A DNA stretch of 54,108 bases from an uncultured Bacilli bacterium (GCA_947632685.1 CANRQD010000001.1:1-54108), one strand, 5' to 3'. Counted from the first letter of the stretch, positions 34,425 to 44,133 are shown. Notes: a model not told the origin generated them from the sequence alone. Numbers and translations are program-made.

Positions 34425-34621
34425 TGAAGGATATTATAAAAATTCTAGAGCTAGATAAATATGAATTAGGAATAATAATTAATGCTTTAAATGAATTCAG
34501 AAATAAACTTATACAGGAGCAAAGAGAAACAGATGTAGTAGATGAAGTATTATTGAAAACTTTAGATGCCCCAGAAAAAAAAAGATATTTTCACAAAGAC
34601 CGTTTCATAGATGATAGATGA
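34424..34621 (+). CDS. Small conserved conjugation-operon protein, 65 residues
   Basis: A short helical protein (LDKYELGIIINALNEFRNKL) whose ATG overlaps the previous stop and whose stop overlaps the next start. Such tight coupling in the transfer operon indicates a real gene. The same kind of small gene lies before virD4 in related elements as I recall. Function unknown. Confidence 0.7.
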   Translation: MKDIIKILELDKYELGIIINALNEFRNKLIQEQRETDVVDEVLLKTLDAPEKKRYFHKDRFIDDR

Positions 34622-36432
34622 AAAATAATTCTAATGTTCCTATATATTATTATGTTATTGGAATTATACCAGTAATATGGATTTCATTATTAATAGCACC
34701 ATCAGTAAGTGGAGGATTACCTTCAGTAATTAAGGATTTTTCAAAGTATATGAATAATCCTTTTTCTATTGTTTGGTGTAATGATTCCATAAAGACTATT
34801 ATTATTCTACTTATTATTTATATATTAGGAATTGGTATTTATATATCTACAAGAAAAAATTATAGAAAAGGAGAAGAACACGGTAGTGCAAAATGGGGTA
34901 ATGCAAATAAAATTAATAAAAAGTATGAACAACAACCATTTTCAAATAATAAAATATTGACTCAAAATGTATGTATTGGATTTGATGGAAGAAAACATAG
35001 GAGAAATTTAAATACACTTGTAATAGGTGGAAGTGGTGCAGGAAAAACAAGATTTTTTGCAAAGCCAAATGTAATGCAAGCAAACACATCACTAATTGTT
35101 TTAGATCCTAAAGGAGAAATAGCAAGAGATGAAGGTCATTTACTTGAAAAAAAAGGATATGTAGTAAAAGTTTTAGATTTAATAAATATGGATAGGTCTC
35201 ATTGCTATAACCCTTTTGTGTATCTTCAATCAGATAATGATGTACAGAAACTTGTAACAAATTTGTTTAAAGCAACAACTCCTAAAGGAAGTCAATCTAA
35301 TGATCCATTTTGGGATACAGCAGCATCGATGCTTTTATTAGCATTGATTTTTTATTTATGGTATGAAGCACCTAAAGAAGAACAAAATTTTCCTATGGTT
35401 ATGGAGATGTTAAGAGCTGGTGAAGTAAAAGAAGATGATGATGGTTATGTCAGCCCACTTGATATATTGTTTAATCAATTAGAAATAGAAAATCCTAACC
35501 ATATAGCTCTCAAGTATTATAGAGATTATCATTCTGGTTCAGCTAAAACATTAAAATCGATTCAAATAACACTTGCTTCTAGATTAGAAAAATTTAATCT
35601 TGAAAGTTTAGCAAGTTTAACACAAACTGATGAATTGCAATTAGAAACAATAGGAGAGAGAAAGACAGCTTTATTTGCAATAATACCAGATAATGATACT
35701 TCATTTAATTTTTTAGTTAGTATGCTATATACTCAATTATTTCAGCAACTATTTTTTTTAGCAGACCATAAATACGGAGGTAGACTACCTGTACACGTAC
35801 ATTTCTTAATGGACGAATTTGCCAATGTTTCATTGCCAGATGATTTTGACAAAATATTATCTGTAATGAGGTCTCGAGAAGTATCAGTATCTATAATTTT
35901 ACAAAATTTAGCTCAATTAAAAGCATTATTTGAAAAACAATGGGAGTCTATTGTTGGAAATTGTGATGAATTCTTATATTTAGGTGGAAATGAACAATCG
36001 ACACATAAATATGTGAGTGAATTAATGGGTAAATCGACAATAGATATGAATACATATGGTAAAAGTACAGGCCATTCTGGGAATTATTCAACTAACTATC
36101 AATTAAATGGTAGAGAATTGATGACTCCAGATGAAGTAAGACTTTTGGATAATCAATACTCAATTTTGTTTATAAGAGGTGAGAGACCAGTAATAGATTT
36201 TAAATATGATGTATTAAAACATCCTAATGTTCTATTATCAGCAGATGGAAATGCTAAACCATATATACACGGAGATATTACTCATTCAATAGCTTCAGTA
36301 AATATAGATTTTTCTAATGTAACTAGATTACAAAATAATGATAATGAACAAGAAACAAATATACTTGATGAATATGATATTGTTTCATCTGAAGAAATTG
36401 ATAAATATTTAAAGAAAGAAGGAATTATATGA
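34618..36432 (+). CDS. virD4: VirD4-type coupling ATPase
   Basis: The type IV coupling protein brings the relaxosome to the secretion channel. 604 residues: two N-terminal membrane helices (about 10-30 and 60-80), Walker A GGSGAGKTR (residues 137-145), VLDPKGEIARDEG and Walker B FLMDEFANVSLP, and the conserved LQNLAQLKALFEKQWESI. It is of the PcfC/TraG type of Gram-positive ICEs. Start and stop overlap its neighbours. Confidence 0.95.
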   Translation: MKNNSNVPIYYYVIGIIPVIWISLLIAPSVSGGLPSVIKDFSKYMNNPFSIVWCNDSIKTIIILLIIYILGIGIYISTRKNYRKGEEHGSAKWGNANKINKKYEQQPFSNNKILTQNVCIGFDGRKHRRNLNTLVIGGSGAGKTRFFAKPNVMQANTSLIVLDPKGEIARDEGHLLEKKGYVVKVLDLINMDRSHCYNPFVYLQSDNDVQKLVTNLFKATTPKGSQSNDPFWDTAASMLLLALIFYLWYEAPKEEQNFPMVMEMLRAGEVKEDDDGYVSPLDILFNQLEIENPNHIALKYYRDYHSGSAKTLKSIQITLASRLEKFNLESLASLTQTDELQLETIGERKTALFAIIPDNDTSFNFLVSMLYTQLFQQLFFLADHKYGGRLPVHVHFLMDEFANVSLPDDFDKILSVMRSREVSVSIILQNLAQLKALFEKQWESIVGNCDEFLYLGGNEQSTHKYVSELMGKSTIDMNTYGKSTGHSGNYSTNYQLNGRELMTPDEVRLLDNQYSILFIRGERPVIDFKYDVLKHPNVLLSADGNAKPYIHGDITHSIASVNIDFSNVTRLQNNDNEQETNILDEYDIVSSEEIDKYLKKEGII

Positions 36433-36770
36433 AAGATAATTTAAAGAAATTTAAAAATGGATTAGGTAAAAAAGGAATTAAAAAATTTAAAATATTTGCT
36501 TTTGCAATTATATTATGTGTAATATTTGGAGGATCTACTGTAGTATTTGCAGCAGATGATCCATTATCAGTAGTAAATAATTTATCCAACTTTATTTTTG
36601 GATTAATTAGAGCTATAGGTATGATTATTTTAGGATTTTCAATTGTTCAAATTGGATTATCTATTAAAAGTCACGATCCATCTCAAAGAGCTAATGGATT
36701 TTTAACTTTAGCTGGTGGTGTTGTAATTACATTTGCAAAAGAAATATTAAATATAATTACAGGAGGATAA
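36429..36770 (+). CDS. VirB2-like / Maff2-type small membrane protein
   Basis: 113 residues with a basic N terminus, a signal-like helix ending VVFAADDP and two further helices (NFIFGLIRAIGMIILGFSIV; GFLTLAGGVVITFAKEILN). This arrangement fits the pilin-like VirB2/TrbC or Maff2 proteins encoded between VirD4 and VirB6-like genes in clostridial ICEs. It overlaps virD4 by 4 bases and ends in an attenuator stem. Confidence 0.75.
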   Translation: MKDNLKKFKNGLGKKGIKKFKIFAFAIILCVIFGGSTVVFAADDPLSVVNNLSNFIFGLIRAIGMIILGFSIVQIGLSIKSHDPSQRANGFLTLAGGVVITFAKEILNIITGG

Positions 36771-36785
36771 GACAATCCTCTTTTT
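36763..36785 (+). terminator. Terminator/attenuator inside the T4SS operon
   Basis: GAGGAT (36763-36768) pairs with ATCCTC (36775-36780), followed by T's. It contains the stop codon of the pilin-like gene. It may make that gene more abundant than the channel genes that follow. Confidence 0.7.
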
Positions 36786-36804
36786 ATAATGGAGGTGATA
36801 ATTA

Positions 36805-37641
36805 GTGAGTGATAATTGGGTTGTACAGAATCTGCAAAATGCACTTGAAACTTGGAATTCCAAACTTGCTGATATATGGAACTTAGTTACACAAACACCA
36901 GAGACATTTAAAGGTGGAGCAATATGGAAAGTTATTAATAATATTTATGGTGGAATGCAGTCAATAGGATTAGCATTACTTGTATTATTTTTTGTTGTTG
37001 GAGTTATAAAAACCTGTGGTTCTTTTGCAGAAACAAAAAAACCTGAACACGCATTCAAATTATTTATAAGATTTGCAATAGCAAAAATAGTTGTAACATA
37101 TGGGATGGATTTGATGTTAGCACTATTTAAAATATCACAAGGAATGGTTTCTAAAGTGATGACGATTTCTAAAATTACTGGTTCTACTACTACCACATTA
37201 CCAACAGAAATGATTAAGGCTATAGAAGATTGTGGTTTTTTTGAATCAATTCCCTTATGGGCAGTTACGTTAATTGGTGGTTTAGTTGTAACAGTTCTAT
37301 CGTTTATTATGATAATGACTGTATATGGAAGATTTTTTAAATTATATTTATATACAGCTTTAGCACCAATACCACTTTCAACTTTTGCAGGAGAACCTAC
37401 ACAAAATATTGGAAAAAGCTTTTTAAAAAGTTATTCTGCAGTTTGTTTGGAAGGTGTAATTATAATTCTCTCGTGCATTATATTTTCATTATTTGCATCA
37501 ACTCCACCTGTAGTAGATACAAGTGCAGCAGCAGTTACACAAGTATGGAAATATATAGGAGAATTAGTATTTAATATGTTGGTTCTTGTGGGAACAATAA
37601 AAATGTCTGATAGAGTTGTTAGAGAAATGATGGGTTTATGA
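36805..37641 (+). CDS. VirB6/TrbL-like polytopic channel protein
   Basis: 278 residues with about six membrane helices (for example GLALLVLFFVVGVIKTCGSF, TLIGGLVVTVLSFIMIMTVY, LEGVIIILSCIIFSLF). The motif YLYTALAPIPLSTFAGE is typical of the VirB6-like protein of Gram-positive ICEs. The start is a GTG at 36805 seven bases after GGAGGTG. It forms the inner membrane part of the transfer channel. Confidence 0.85.
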   Translation: MSDNWVVQNLQNALETWNSKLADIWNLVTQTPETFKGGAIWKVINNIYGGMQSIGLALLVLFFVVGVIKTCGSFAETKKPEHAFKLFIRFAIAKIVVTYGMDLMLALFKISQGMVSKVMTISKITGSTTTTLPTEMIKAIEDCGFFESIPLWAVTLIGGLVVTVLSFIMIMTVYGRFFKLYLYTALAPIPLSTFAGEPTQNIGKSFLKSYSAVCLEGVIIILSCIIFSLFASTPPVVDTSAAAVTQVWKYIGELVFNMLVLVGTIKMSDRVVREMMGL

Positions 37642-37679
37642 TTTTAATAAAAAAATTTAAATAGAAGGAAAGTGATAAT

Positions 37680-37910
37680 ATGAATCAAATTGATTATATA
37701 AAAAAAGAATATCCCATAGGCACAAGGATTAAATTAGTTTCTATGGAAGATAATTATCCAATCTCATCAAATACAAAGGGAACTGTAGACTTTATTGATG
37801 ATGAAGGTCAAATACATATGAAATGGGATAATGGTAGTACATTAGCACTGATATATGGTGTTGATAAATTCGAAAAAATAAATGAAAAAAATAAAGATAG
37901 GGAGAGATGA
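37680..37910 (+). CDS. DUF4314 protein
   Basis: 76 residues: YPIGTRIKLVSMEDNYPISS, then GTVDFIDDEGQIHMKWDNGS, the DUF4314 pattern with an SH3-like barrel. It is common within ICE transfer operons; the function is unknown. GAAGGAAAGTG precedes its ATG. Confidence 0.85.
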   Translation: MNQIDYIKKEYPIGTRIKLVSMEDNYPISSNTKGTVDFIDDEGQIHMKWDNGSTLALIYGVDKFEKINEKNKDRER

Positions 37911-37913
37911 AAA

Positions 37914-38441
37914 ATGAGAAAACAATATGATGATTTTACACAATTAAAATTAAAAGATATGAGTAAAAGTATGAGTGATATGACTTATAAATATATAAAT
38001 CCAGAAACACAAATGCCAACGAAAGTTCCACCAGGTCATTATGAAAAAATATTAGACCAAGTAACTGAAAAATATATGGCTGATATTACGTCAAGGCAAT
38101 TTTTAACTATTATGTTTACCCAATTAAATAATTTAAAAAAGGAAGATGAAAAATATTTTAATCAAGCATTATTATGTATGGATTTAGGTTTGAATCCAAA
38201 AGATTTAAGAATTGATGAACAAATAGCTATTGAGTATACAAATGATTTTATCAGTGAGAAAAAAAACTTTGAAAAGAAAAAATTTCATTTTCTTAATGAT
38301 GATATAGTAGAAACTTTTAAAGAAGCTAAAAATGATCCATCACTACAAGCACAGATAGTAAGAGAGTCAAATAAGTTTGAAGATATGGAAAATAGTATGT
38401 TTAGAAACAACGATACTCGTGATGAAAGGGATGAGAGATAA
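37914..38441 (+). CDS. Uncharacterised ICE protein, 175 residues
   Basis: A soluble, helical, charged protein beginning MRKQYDDFTQLKLKDMSKSM and ending in a repetitive Asp-Glu-Arg tail. GGGAGAG lies just before its ATG, three bases after DUF4314. No family recognised; the operon position suggests a transfer-related cytoplasmic role. Confidence 0.6.
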   Translation: MRKQYDDFTQLKLKDMSKSMSDMTYKYINPETQMPTKVPPGHYEKILDQVTEKYMADITSRQFLTIMFTQLNNLKKEDEKYFNQALLCMDLGLNPKDLRIDEQIAIEYTNDFISEKKNFEKKKFHFLNDDIVETFKEAKNDPSLQAQIVRESNKFEDMENSMFRNNDTRDERDER

Positions 38442-38445
38442 GTAT

Positions 38446-39456
38446 ATGTTAGAAATAGAAAAGTTCTTATTAGATAATAATTTAAATGATGAAAATTTTT
38501 ATACAGTATATGAATTGCTAAAATTACATAAAGAAGTATATGATGATAGATTTATTATTATATATTTTCAAAAATGTAGAGATGGACTACTGCATAATGC
38601 TTATGAAGTTGGTGGTTATTTTGATATAAAAGATAAATGTTTGTATGAAACAGGGTATTTGTTATGTTTACTACTAGAAGAAAGTAAATTAATTAAACAA
38701 TCTTCTTTTTCTAATCTTTATAGTAATTTAACAAAGGATATAGATAATTATATAAACAATTATGCACTTATAAATAAGGAAGTTTTAAAACCATTAGGCA
38801 GAGAAAATTATTATAAAAATGATTTGCCTTATATAAATAGTAATGAACGTAAAGTAAGAGAAAGTTTTATAAAAGGTGATGATAATATAATAAATTATTA
38901 TCATTCTTGCTCACATTCTCTAATTGAATATTCAGATGAATATGAAACAAAGGATTTATTTATAGATTATTTAAATAATCCAGACAAAATAATCAATAAG
39001 TATGCAGAAATGATAATTAATAAAAATAAGGATTCATTAGGAGAAAGCTTATTAGTTTATGAGTATGAAATTAATTATTATAAAAAACTTATAAAAAATA
39101 AAAATAATGAATTTAGAGATATTTATTTAAATAAAAAAATATATAATTCTATAAAAGATATAGATGCCAAAACTATTAATATTACTATTAAATATGGAAA
39201 TAGTGATTTAACATTTAATTATGATTATATCATCTTAAAAAGAGATTTATTAAATGATTGTAGAGGTAGCAGTGCTTGGGGTGTTTCTTATGATAAAGTA
39301 TCAAATTTTATAAAAGAAAAAACAAATTCTCTTGATAGTAGAAAAACTGAAGAATTTCTTTTTTCACATATATCATCCATAACTTATGGAAGAAAATCAC
39401 TGTATAAAAACGATAATATAAAAGAAAACCAAAGTAAAGAAAAAGGTGATAAGTAA
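38446..39456 (+). CDS. Uncharacterised ICE protein, 336 residues
   Basis: A soluble protein rich in Asn, Lys and Tyr. It opens MLEIEKFLLDNNLNDENFYT and has a better conserved-looking C-terminal part (CRGSSAWGVSYDKVSNF). The ATG at 38446 is chosen because the GATGAGAG purine run lies at proper distance; a frame from 38377 overlaps the previous gene. The family is not recognised. It ends where prgI begins, one base shared. Confidence 0.6.
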   Translation: MLEIEKFLLDNNLNDENFYTVYELLKLHKEVYDDRFIIIYFQKCRDGLLHNAYEVGGYFDIKDKCLYETGYLLCLLLEESKLIKQSSFSNLYSNLTKDIDNYINNYALINKEVLKPLGRENYYKNDLPYINSNERKVRESFIKGDDNIINYYHSCSHSLIEYSDEYETKDLFIDYLNNPDKIINKYAEMIINKNKDSLGESLLVYEYEINYYKKLIKNKNNEFRDIYLNKKIYNSIKDIDAKTINITIKYGNSDLTFNYDYIILKRDLLNDCRGSSAWGVSYDKVSNFIKEKTNSLDSRKTEEFLFSHISSITYGRKSLYKNDNIKENQSKEKGDK

Positions 39457-39824
39457 TGGAAGTGAAAATTAACAAGGAAATTAGAGATTATACCGAAAGT
39501 ATTTATTTTGGATTATCCTTAAGACAGTTCATTTTTTCTTTATTAGCTTGTATTATGGCTATAATATTATATTTTATATTTAGACCATACTTTAATATAG
39601 AAACATTATCTTGGTTATGTATTCTTGGTGCTGCTCCTTTTGCAGTAATTGGATTTATAACATATAACGGTATGAATGCAGAGGAATTTATTTTGGCATA
39701 TATTAAATCAGAGATTTTAACACCTAAGTATTTAGCATTTAAACCTACTAATTTTTATTATGAGTTACTAAAGAATAGAATAGGAGATGATAAGAAAGAT
39801 GAGGACAATAAGGAATCTATTTAA
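39456..39824 (+). CDS. PrgI family (VirB3-like) membrane protein
   Basis: 122 residues: MEVKINKEIRDYTESIYFGL, followed by two membrane helices and FILAYIKSEILTPKYLAFKP, the PrgI pattern. PrgI/VirB3 proteins partner with the VirB4 ATPase, whose gene starts inside this one. Its start overlaps the previous stop. Confidence 0.9.
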   Translation: MEVKINKEIRDYTESIYFGLSLRQFIFSLLACIMAIILYFIFRPYFNIETLSWLCILGAAPFAVIGFITYNGMNAEEFILAYIKSEILTPKYLAFKPTNFYYELLKNRIGDDKKDEDNKESI

Positions 39825-42132
39825 ACAAGATAAAGAAAAATTTATAAGACCAAATGGAGTACAAGATTGTATTCCAATTAAATCAATATATAAAGATGGA
39901 ATATTTGAAGTAAGTAAAAATAAATATAGTAAGTGTTTTAGATTTACTGATATTAATTATGCTGTTGCTTCTAGACCAGATAAAGAATCTATGTTTTTAA
40001 AATATTCTGAATTATTAAATTCATTAGATCCAGGTGCAACTTCGAAAATTACTGTACTAAATAGAAGATTAAATAAAGTAGATTATGAACATAATATTAT
40101 GATACCTAAAGCTAACGATTCATTAGATGAATATAGAGAGGAATATAATAAAATATTACTTGATAAAGCTTTAGGTTCTAACTCAATAATACAAGAAAAA
40201 TTTTTAACTATATCAGTAAATAAAAAAAGTTATGAAGAAGCTAAGACTTATTTTTCTAGAATAAGTGCTGATATATCTAATCATTTTAATGCTCTAGGTT
40301 CAAGATGTATAGAATTAGATGCTACAGATAGATTAAGATTGGTACATAACTTTTATCGTACTGGAGAAGAAAATATATTCACTTGGGATATGATTGATAA
40401 TATGAGAAAAGGTCATTCATTTAAAGATTATATTTCTCCAGATACATTTAGATTTGAAAAAGACTATTTTGAAATGGGAGATAAATTTGGTAGAGTCTTC
40501 TTTTTAAAAGATTATGCTTCATATATTAAAGATGATATGGTTGCAGAACTTACAGATTTAAATAGAAATTTAATGTTATCAATTGATATAATACCTATAC
40601 CTATGGATGAAGCAATAAGAGAAGTTGAAAATAGAAGACTTGGGGTTGAAACTAATATTACAAACTGGCAAAGAAGACAAAATAATAACAATAACTTTAG
40701 TGCTGTTATACCTTATGATATGGAACAACAAAGAAAAGAATCTAAGGAGTTTTTAGATGATTTAACAACTAGAGATCAAAGAATGTTTGTATGTGTATTA
40801 ACTATGGTATTAATAGCAGATTCTAAAGAACAATTAGAATTAGATACAGAAAGTTTATTAGCAACAGGTAGAAAACATTTATGTCAGTTAGCAATACTAA
40901 AGTATCAACAAAAAGATGGACTAAATACTTCAATGCCTTATGGTATACGAAAAATCAATGCATTAAGAACATTAACAACAGAATCACTTGCTGTATTTAT
41001 GCCATTTAGAGTACAAGAAATTAATCACGAAAATGGTATTTACTATGGTGATAATGTAATTTCAAAAAATATGATATTAGCAGATAGAAGAGAATTATTA
41101 AATGGTAATTCTTTTATTTTGGGTGTATCAGGTTCAGGAAAATCCTTTTCAGCCAAAAATGAAATAGTTTCAATAGCTTTAAGAGATCCGAATGCTGATA
41201 TTATAATAATAGATCCAGAAAGAGAATATCCTAAATTAGTAGAAGCACTAGGAGGAGAAGATATTCATATTTCTGCAACAAGTAATAATCATATAAATGC
41301 AATGGATATGAATGCCGATTATGGAGATGGAGCAAATCCAGTTATTTTAAAATCTGAATTTATTCTTTCTTTATGTGAACATTTAATGGGAAGCATTAAC
41401 TTAGGTCCAAAAGAAAAATCAATTATAGATAGATGTACCTCCAAAGTTTATCGTGTATATCAACAAGGCAATTATCAGGGTGTACCGCCAACTTTACAAG
41501 ATTTTAGAGAAGAATTATTAAAACAACCAGAAAGAGAAGCTAAACAAATAGCTTTAGCAATAGAGTTATTTACTAATGGTTCATTAAATACCTTTGCAAA
41601 AAATACAAATGTTGATACGAATAGTAGAATTATTTGTTATGATATTTTAGATTTAGGTAAGCAACTACTACCTATTGGAATGTTAGTTGTTTTAGATAGT
41701 ATATTAAATAGAATTACTGCCAATAGAGCAAAAGGAAGAAATACCTATATTTTTATAGATGAAATATACTTATTGTTTCAACACGAATATTCAGCAAACT
41801 TTTTATTTACTTTATGGAAAAGAGTAAGAAAGTATGGTGCATATTGTACTGGAATAACACAAAATGTAGATGATTTATTACAATCACATACAGCTAGAAC
41901 AATGTTAGCTAATTCAGAGTTTATAGTTATGTTAAATCAAGGTACAACTGATAGAACAGAATTAGCAAAGTTACTATCTATATCAGATACTCAAATGAGT
42001 TATATAACAGATGTAGGTGCTGGTAAGGGATTATTAAAAGTCGGTAGTTCACTTATTCCGTTTATTAATAAATTCCCATCAGATACTAAGCTTTATAAAT
42101 TAATGACAACGAAACCAGGAGAAGATAAATAA
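39799..42132 (+). CDS. virB4: VirB4-type conjugation ATPase
   Basis: The motor ATPase of the secretion channel. About 777 residues from the ATG at 39799 (an ATG at 39787 touches AGGAG and is less likely). Walker A is GVSGSGKSF at about residues 442-450, followed by IIIDPEREYPKL and a Walker B-type YIFIDEIYLLF. The N-terminal half is the usual PrgI-contacting domain. The 3' end is followed by a strong terminator. TraE/PrgJ family. Confidence 0.95.
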   Translation: MRTIRNLFKQDKEKFIRPNGVQDCIPIKSIYKDGIFEVSKNKYSKCFRFTDINYAVASRPDKESMFLKYSELLNSLDPGATSKITVLNRRLNKVDYEHNIMIPKANDSLDEYREEYNKILLDKALGSNSIIQEKFLTISVNKKSYEEAKTYFSRISADISNHFNALGSRCIELDATDRLRLVHNFYRTGEENIFTWDMIDNMRKGHSFKDYISPDTFRFEKDYFEMGDKFGRVFFLKDYASYIKDDMVAELTDLNRNLMLSIDIIPIPMDEAIREVENRRLGVETNITNWQRRQNNNNNFSAVIPYDMEQQRKESKEFLDDLTTRDQRMFVCVLTMVLIADSKEQLELDTESLLATGRKHLCQLAILKYQQKDGLNTSMPYGIRKINALRTLTTESLAVFMPFRVQEINHENGIYYGDNVISKNMILADRRELLNGNSFILGVSGSGKSFSAKNEIVSIALRDPNADIIIIDPEREYPKLVEALGGEDIHISATSNNHINAMDMNADYGDGANPVILKSEFILSLCEHLMGSINLGPKEKSIIDRCTSKVYRVYQQGNYQGVPPTLQDFREELLKQPEREAKQIALAIELFTNGSLNTFAKNTNVDTNSRIICYDILDLGKQLLPIGMLVVLDSILNRITANRAKGRNTYIFIDEIYLLFQHEYSANFLFTLWKRVRKYGAYCTGITQNVDDLLQSHTARTMLANSEFIVMLNQGTTDRTELAKLLSISDTQMSYITDVGAGKGLLKVGSSLIPFINKFPSDTKLYKLMTTKPGEDK

Positions 42133-42143
42133 TAAAATCGTTT

Positions 42144-42173
42144 AATGAATGCATTTTTGCATTCATTTTTTTT
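42144..42173 (+). terminator. Strong terminator after virB4
   Basis: AATGAATGCA (42144-42153) pairs with TGCATTCATT (42158-42167) over TTTT, followed by T's. Confidence 0.9.
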
Positions 42174-42188
42174 GAAAGAAGGTGAAAA

Positions 42189-43772
42189 ATGTCTGATATT
42201 AAAACTAAAGATAGAAAACCAAAAAGTATTAAAACAATAAATAGAGCAGGAGAGCTTACTAAAAAAATAAAAGATCCTGTTTCTTATTTAAATAGTAAAG
42301 TAGATGAAACATCGAATAGTAATTCAAACATATCAGATTATGGTAGTGATAAAATTAAAAATTATTCAAATAAAACAAAAGATGTAGCATTATATACAAC
42401 TAATAAGGTAAATAACTATATAAGACAGAAAGTTAAAAATCATATTAAGAAAAAACATATAAATTCAAAAACAATAAAAAATGCCAATAAAACAATTAAA
42501 ACTTCTGAAAAAGTAGTAAAAGAAACTGCTAAAGTAAGTAAACGAATTGTAGAGCAAGGTAGAAAACTAGCTATAGAAGGAGCAAAGAAAACAATACAAG
42601 GTATTAAAGTCATAACTAAAGTTACAGTTTCTGCTATAAAAACAATTATAGCAGGAATGAAATCATTAATAGGTATGTTAGCAGCAGGTGGTACTGCAGC
42701 TGTTATTGCAATTATAATAATTTGTTTTATAGGATTAATTGCCACTTCTATATATGGCATTTTTCTTTCAAGTGAGAAAACATCGAAAGATGGAATTACT
42801 ATGAAAGATGTAGTTGCAGAATGCAATCAAGAGTTTAGTGATAAATTAGAATTAATTCAAAATCAAACACCTCACGAAGCTTATGTTTTAGAAGGTAATA
42901 TGGCATCTTGGAAAGATATATTAACTATATATGCTATAAAACAATCTAATGGAGTTAATGAACAGGAAGTTATTACAATAGATGATAATAAAAAGGCAAT
43001 TATTAAGAAAATATTCTGGGATATGAATGAAATAACATATGAAGTAAAAACAGAAAATGTTGAAAATTCTAGAACCAATACATTAGAACCACCTACTATA
43101 GAAGAAAAAGAAGTTTTACACATATATATTAATAGTAAAACTGCTGATGATATGAAAGTATTATATAATTTTAATCAGGCTCAATTACTACAATATAATG
43201 AATTATCTAATAGTAAATTTGCTAATTTATGGAATGGAGTAATATATGGTTCAATTGATTCTGGAAAATATGCAACTTGGAGACAACGAGATCCAAAATG
43301 GGCTAGTATAAGAATGGGTAATTCTTCTGGAACTATAGGTAGTATTGGTTGTTTAGTAACATCAATTGCAATATTAATAGAAAAATCAGGTGTTAATAAT
43401 AAGATTAATCCATTTAATCCAGGTACTTTTGTTGAAGCTTTAAATAAAAATGGTGGCTTTGATTCAAATGGTAATCTTCAGTATGGAGCAATTACTAAAG
43501 TTGTACCAAGATTTAAATATATTGATAAAGTATACTTAAATAATAAATCAAGAGATGAAAAATTAGCATTAATAAAACAATATTTAGATTCAGGCTATTA
43601 TATTACAGCAGAAGTTCTTGGAGATACTCCAGGAAGTCAACATTGGGTTGCAGTTACTAAAGTTGAAAGTAATAGTATATTTATGATAGACCCTTCATCA
43701 GAACAGACGAATATGTGGAATGCATATAACTATGTTAATACATCACAATTTAATTATTTTATGGCAAGTTAG
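42189..43772 (+). CDS. Membrane-anchored C39-like peptidase of the T4SS
   Basis: 527 residues. A basic, Lys-rich cytoplasmic N terminus of about 155 residues leads to a membrane helix (AAGGTAAVIAIIIICFIGLI, about 175-195), a helical extracytoplasmic region (about 200-350) and a C39-type papain-like domain with Cys388 (SIGCLVTS), His485 (SQHWVAVT) and Asp501 (MIDPSS). Gram-positive ICEs usually carry a VirB1/CwlT-like wall enzyme here; this one replaces the NlpC/P60 or CHAP domain with a C39-like fold. It likely opens or remodels the wall for the channel. Confidence 0.82.
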   Translation: MSDIKTKDRKPKSIKTINRAGELTKKIKDPVSYLNSKVDETSNSNSNISDYGSDKIKNYSNKTKDVALYTTNKVNNYIRQKVKNHIKKKHINSKTIKNANKTIKTSEKVVKETAKVSKRIVEQGRKLAIEGAKKTIQGIKVITKVTVSAIKTIIAGMKSLIGMLAAGGTAAVIAIIIICFIGLIATSIYGIFLSSEKTSKDGITMKDVVAECNQEFSDKLELIQNQTPHEAYVLEGNMASWKDILTIYAIKQSNGVNEQEVITIDDNKKAIIKKIFWDMNEITYEVKTENVENSRTNTLEPPTIEEKEVLHIYINSKTADDMKVLYNFNQAQLLQYNELSNSKFANLWNGVIYGSIDSGKYATWRQRDPKWASIRMGNSSGTIGSIGCLVTSIAILIEKSGVNNKINPFNPGTFVEALNKNGGFDSNGNLQYGAITKVVPRFKYIDKVYLNNKSRDEKLALIKQYLDSGYYITAEVLGDTPGSQHWVAVTKVESNSIFMIDPSSEQTNMWNAYNYVNTSQFNYFMAS

Positions 43773-43855
43773 TCCTATTGTACTAACTTATATTTTTATG
43801 TATAGTAATAGGAAATTATCAAAAATAAACAAATCTTATATTATTTAATTTAATA

Positions 43856-43884
43856 TTGACTTTATTCGACATATTTGTTATATT
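43856..43884 (+). promoter_or_regulatory. Strong sigma-A promoter with extended -10
   Basis: TTGACT (43856-43861), a 17-base spacer and TATATT (43879-43884), with TG at 43876-43877. Predicted start is near 43891. Confidence 0.85.
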
Positions 43885-43890
43885 CAAAGT

Positions 43891-43966
43891 GTCAGTTGAG
43901 TAGTATAGAAGTACAACTGATGCAGTAGACATTCGCTGGTATAGGGATGTCTTTTATACTGTTGTA
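43891..43966 (+). ncRNA. Candidate structured leader RNA with two exclusive folds
   Basis: Starting at the predicted transcript start, TCAGTTG (43892-43898) pairs with CAACTGA (43914-43920). Alternatively TACAA (43912-43916) pairs with TTGTA (43962-43966), stacked on CAGTA/TACTG (43923-43927 with 43957-43961) and GACAT/ATGTC (43928-43932 with 43947-43951). The two folds share bases 43914-43916 and so exclude each other. No known riboswitch class is recognised. It may be a switch or a small RNA. Confidence 0.5.
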
Positions 43967-44016
43967 AAAAATAATGTAATATGGTATTATTGAGTTGGTA
44001 ATTGGAAGAGTATTGC

Positions 44017-44069
44017 ATATATAAATTATAATCAAATAGATTATTTCTATTTGATTATAATTTATATAT
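44017..44069. repeat. 23-bp perfect hairpin
   Basis: The arms 44017-44039 and 44047-44069 pair at all 23 positions around a 7-base loop (ATTATTT). The core arms read TTATAATCAAATAG and CTATTTGATTATAA. No T-tract follows at once; a separate terminator comes next. Confidence 0.9.
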
Positions 44070-44095
44070 AGAGATATATTTTTCTCTTTTTTTTT
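44070..44095 (+). terminator. Terminator of the leader RNA transcript
   Basis: AGAGA (44070-44074) pairs with TCTCT (44083-44087) and at least eight T's follow. It lies directly after the 23-bp hairpin and could end a 200-nt RNA from the 43856 promoter or act as an attenuator. Confidence 0.65.
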
Positions 44096-44133
44096 GCTAT
44101 TATATAGCATATTAAAAAAGGGGGACGTAAAGT

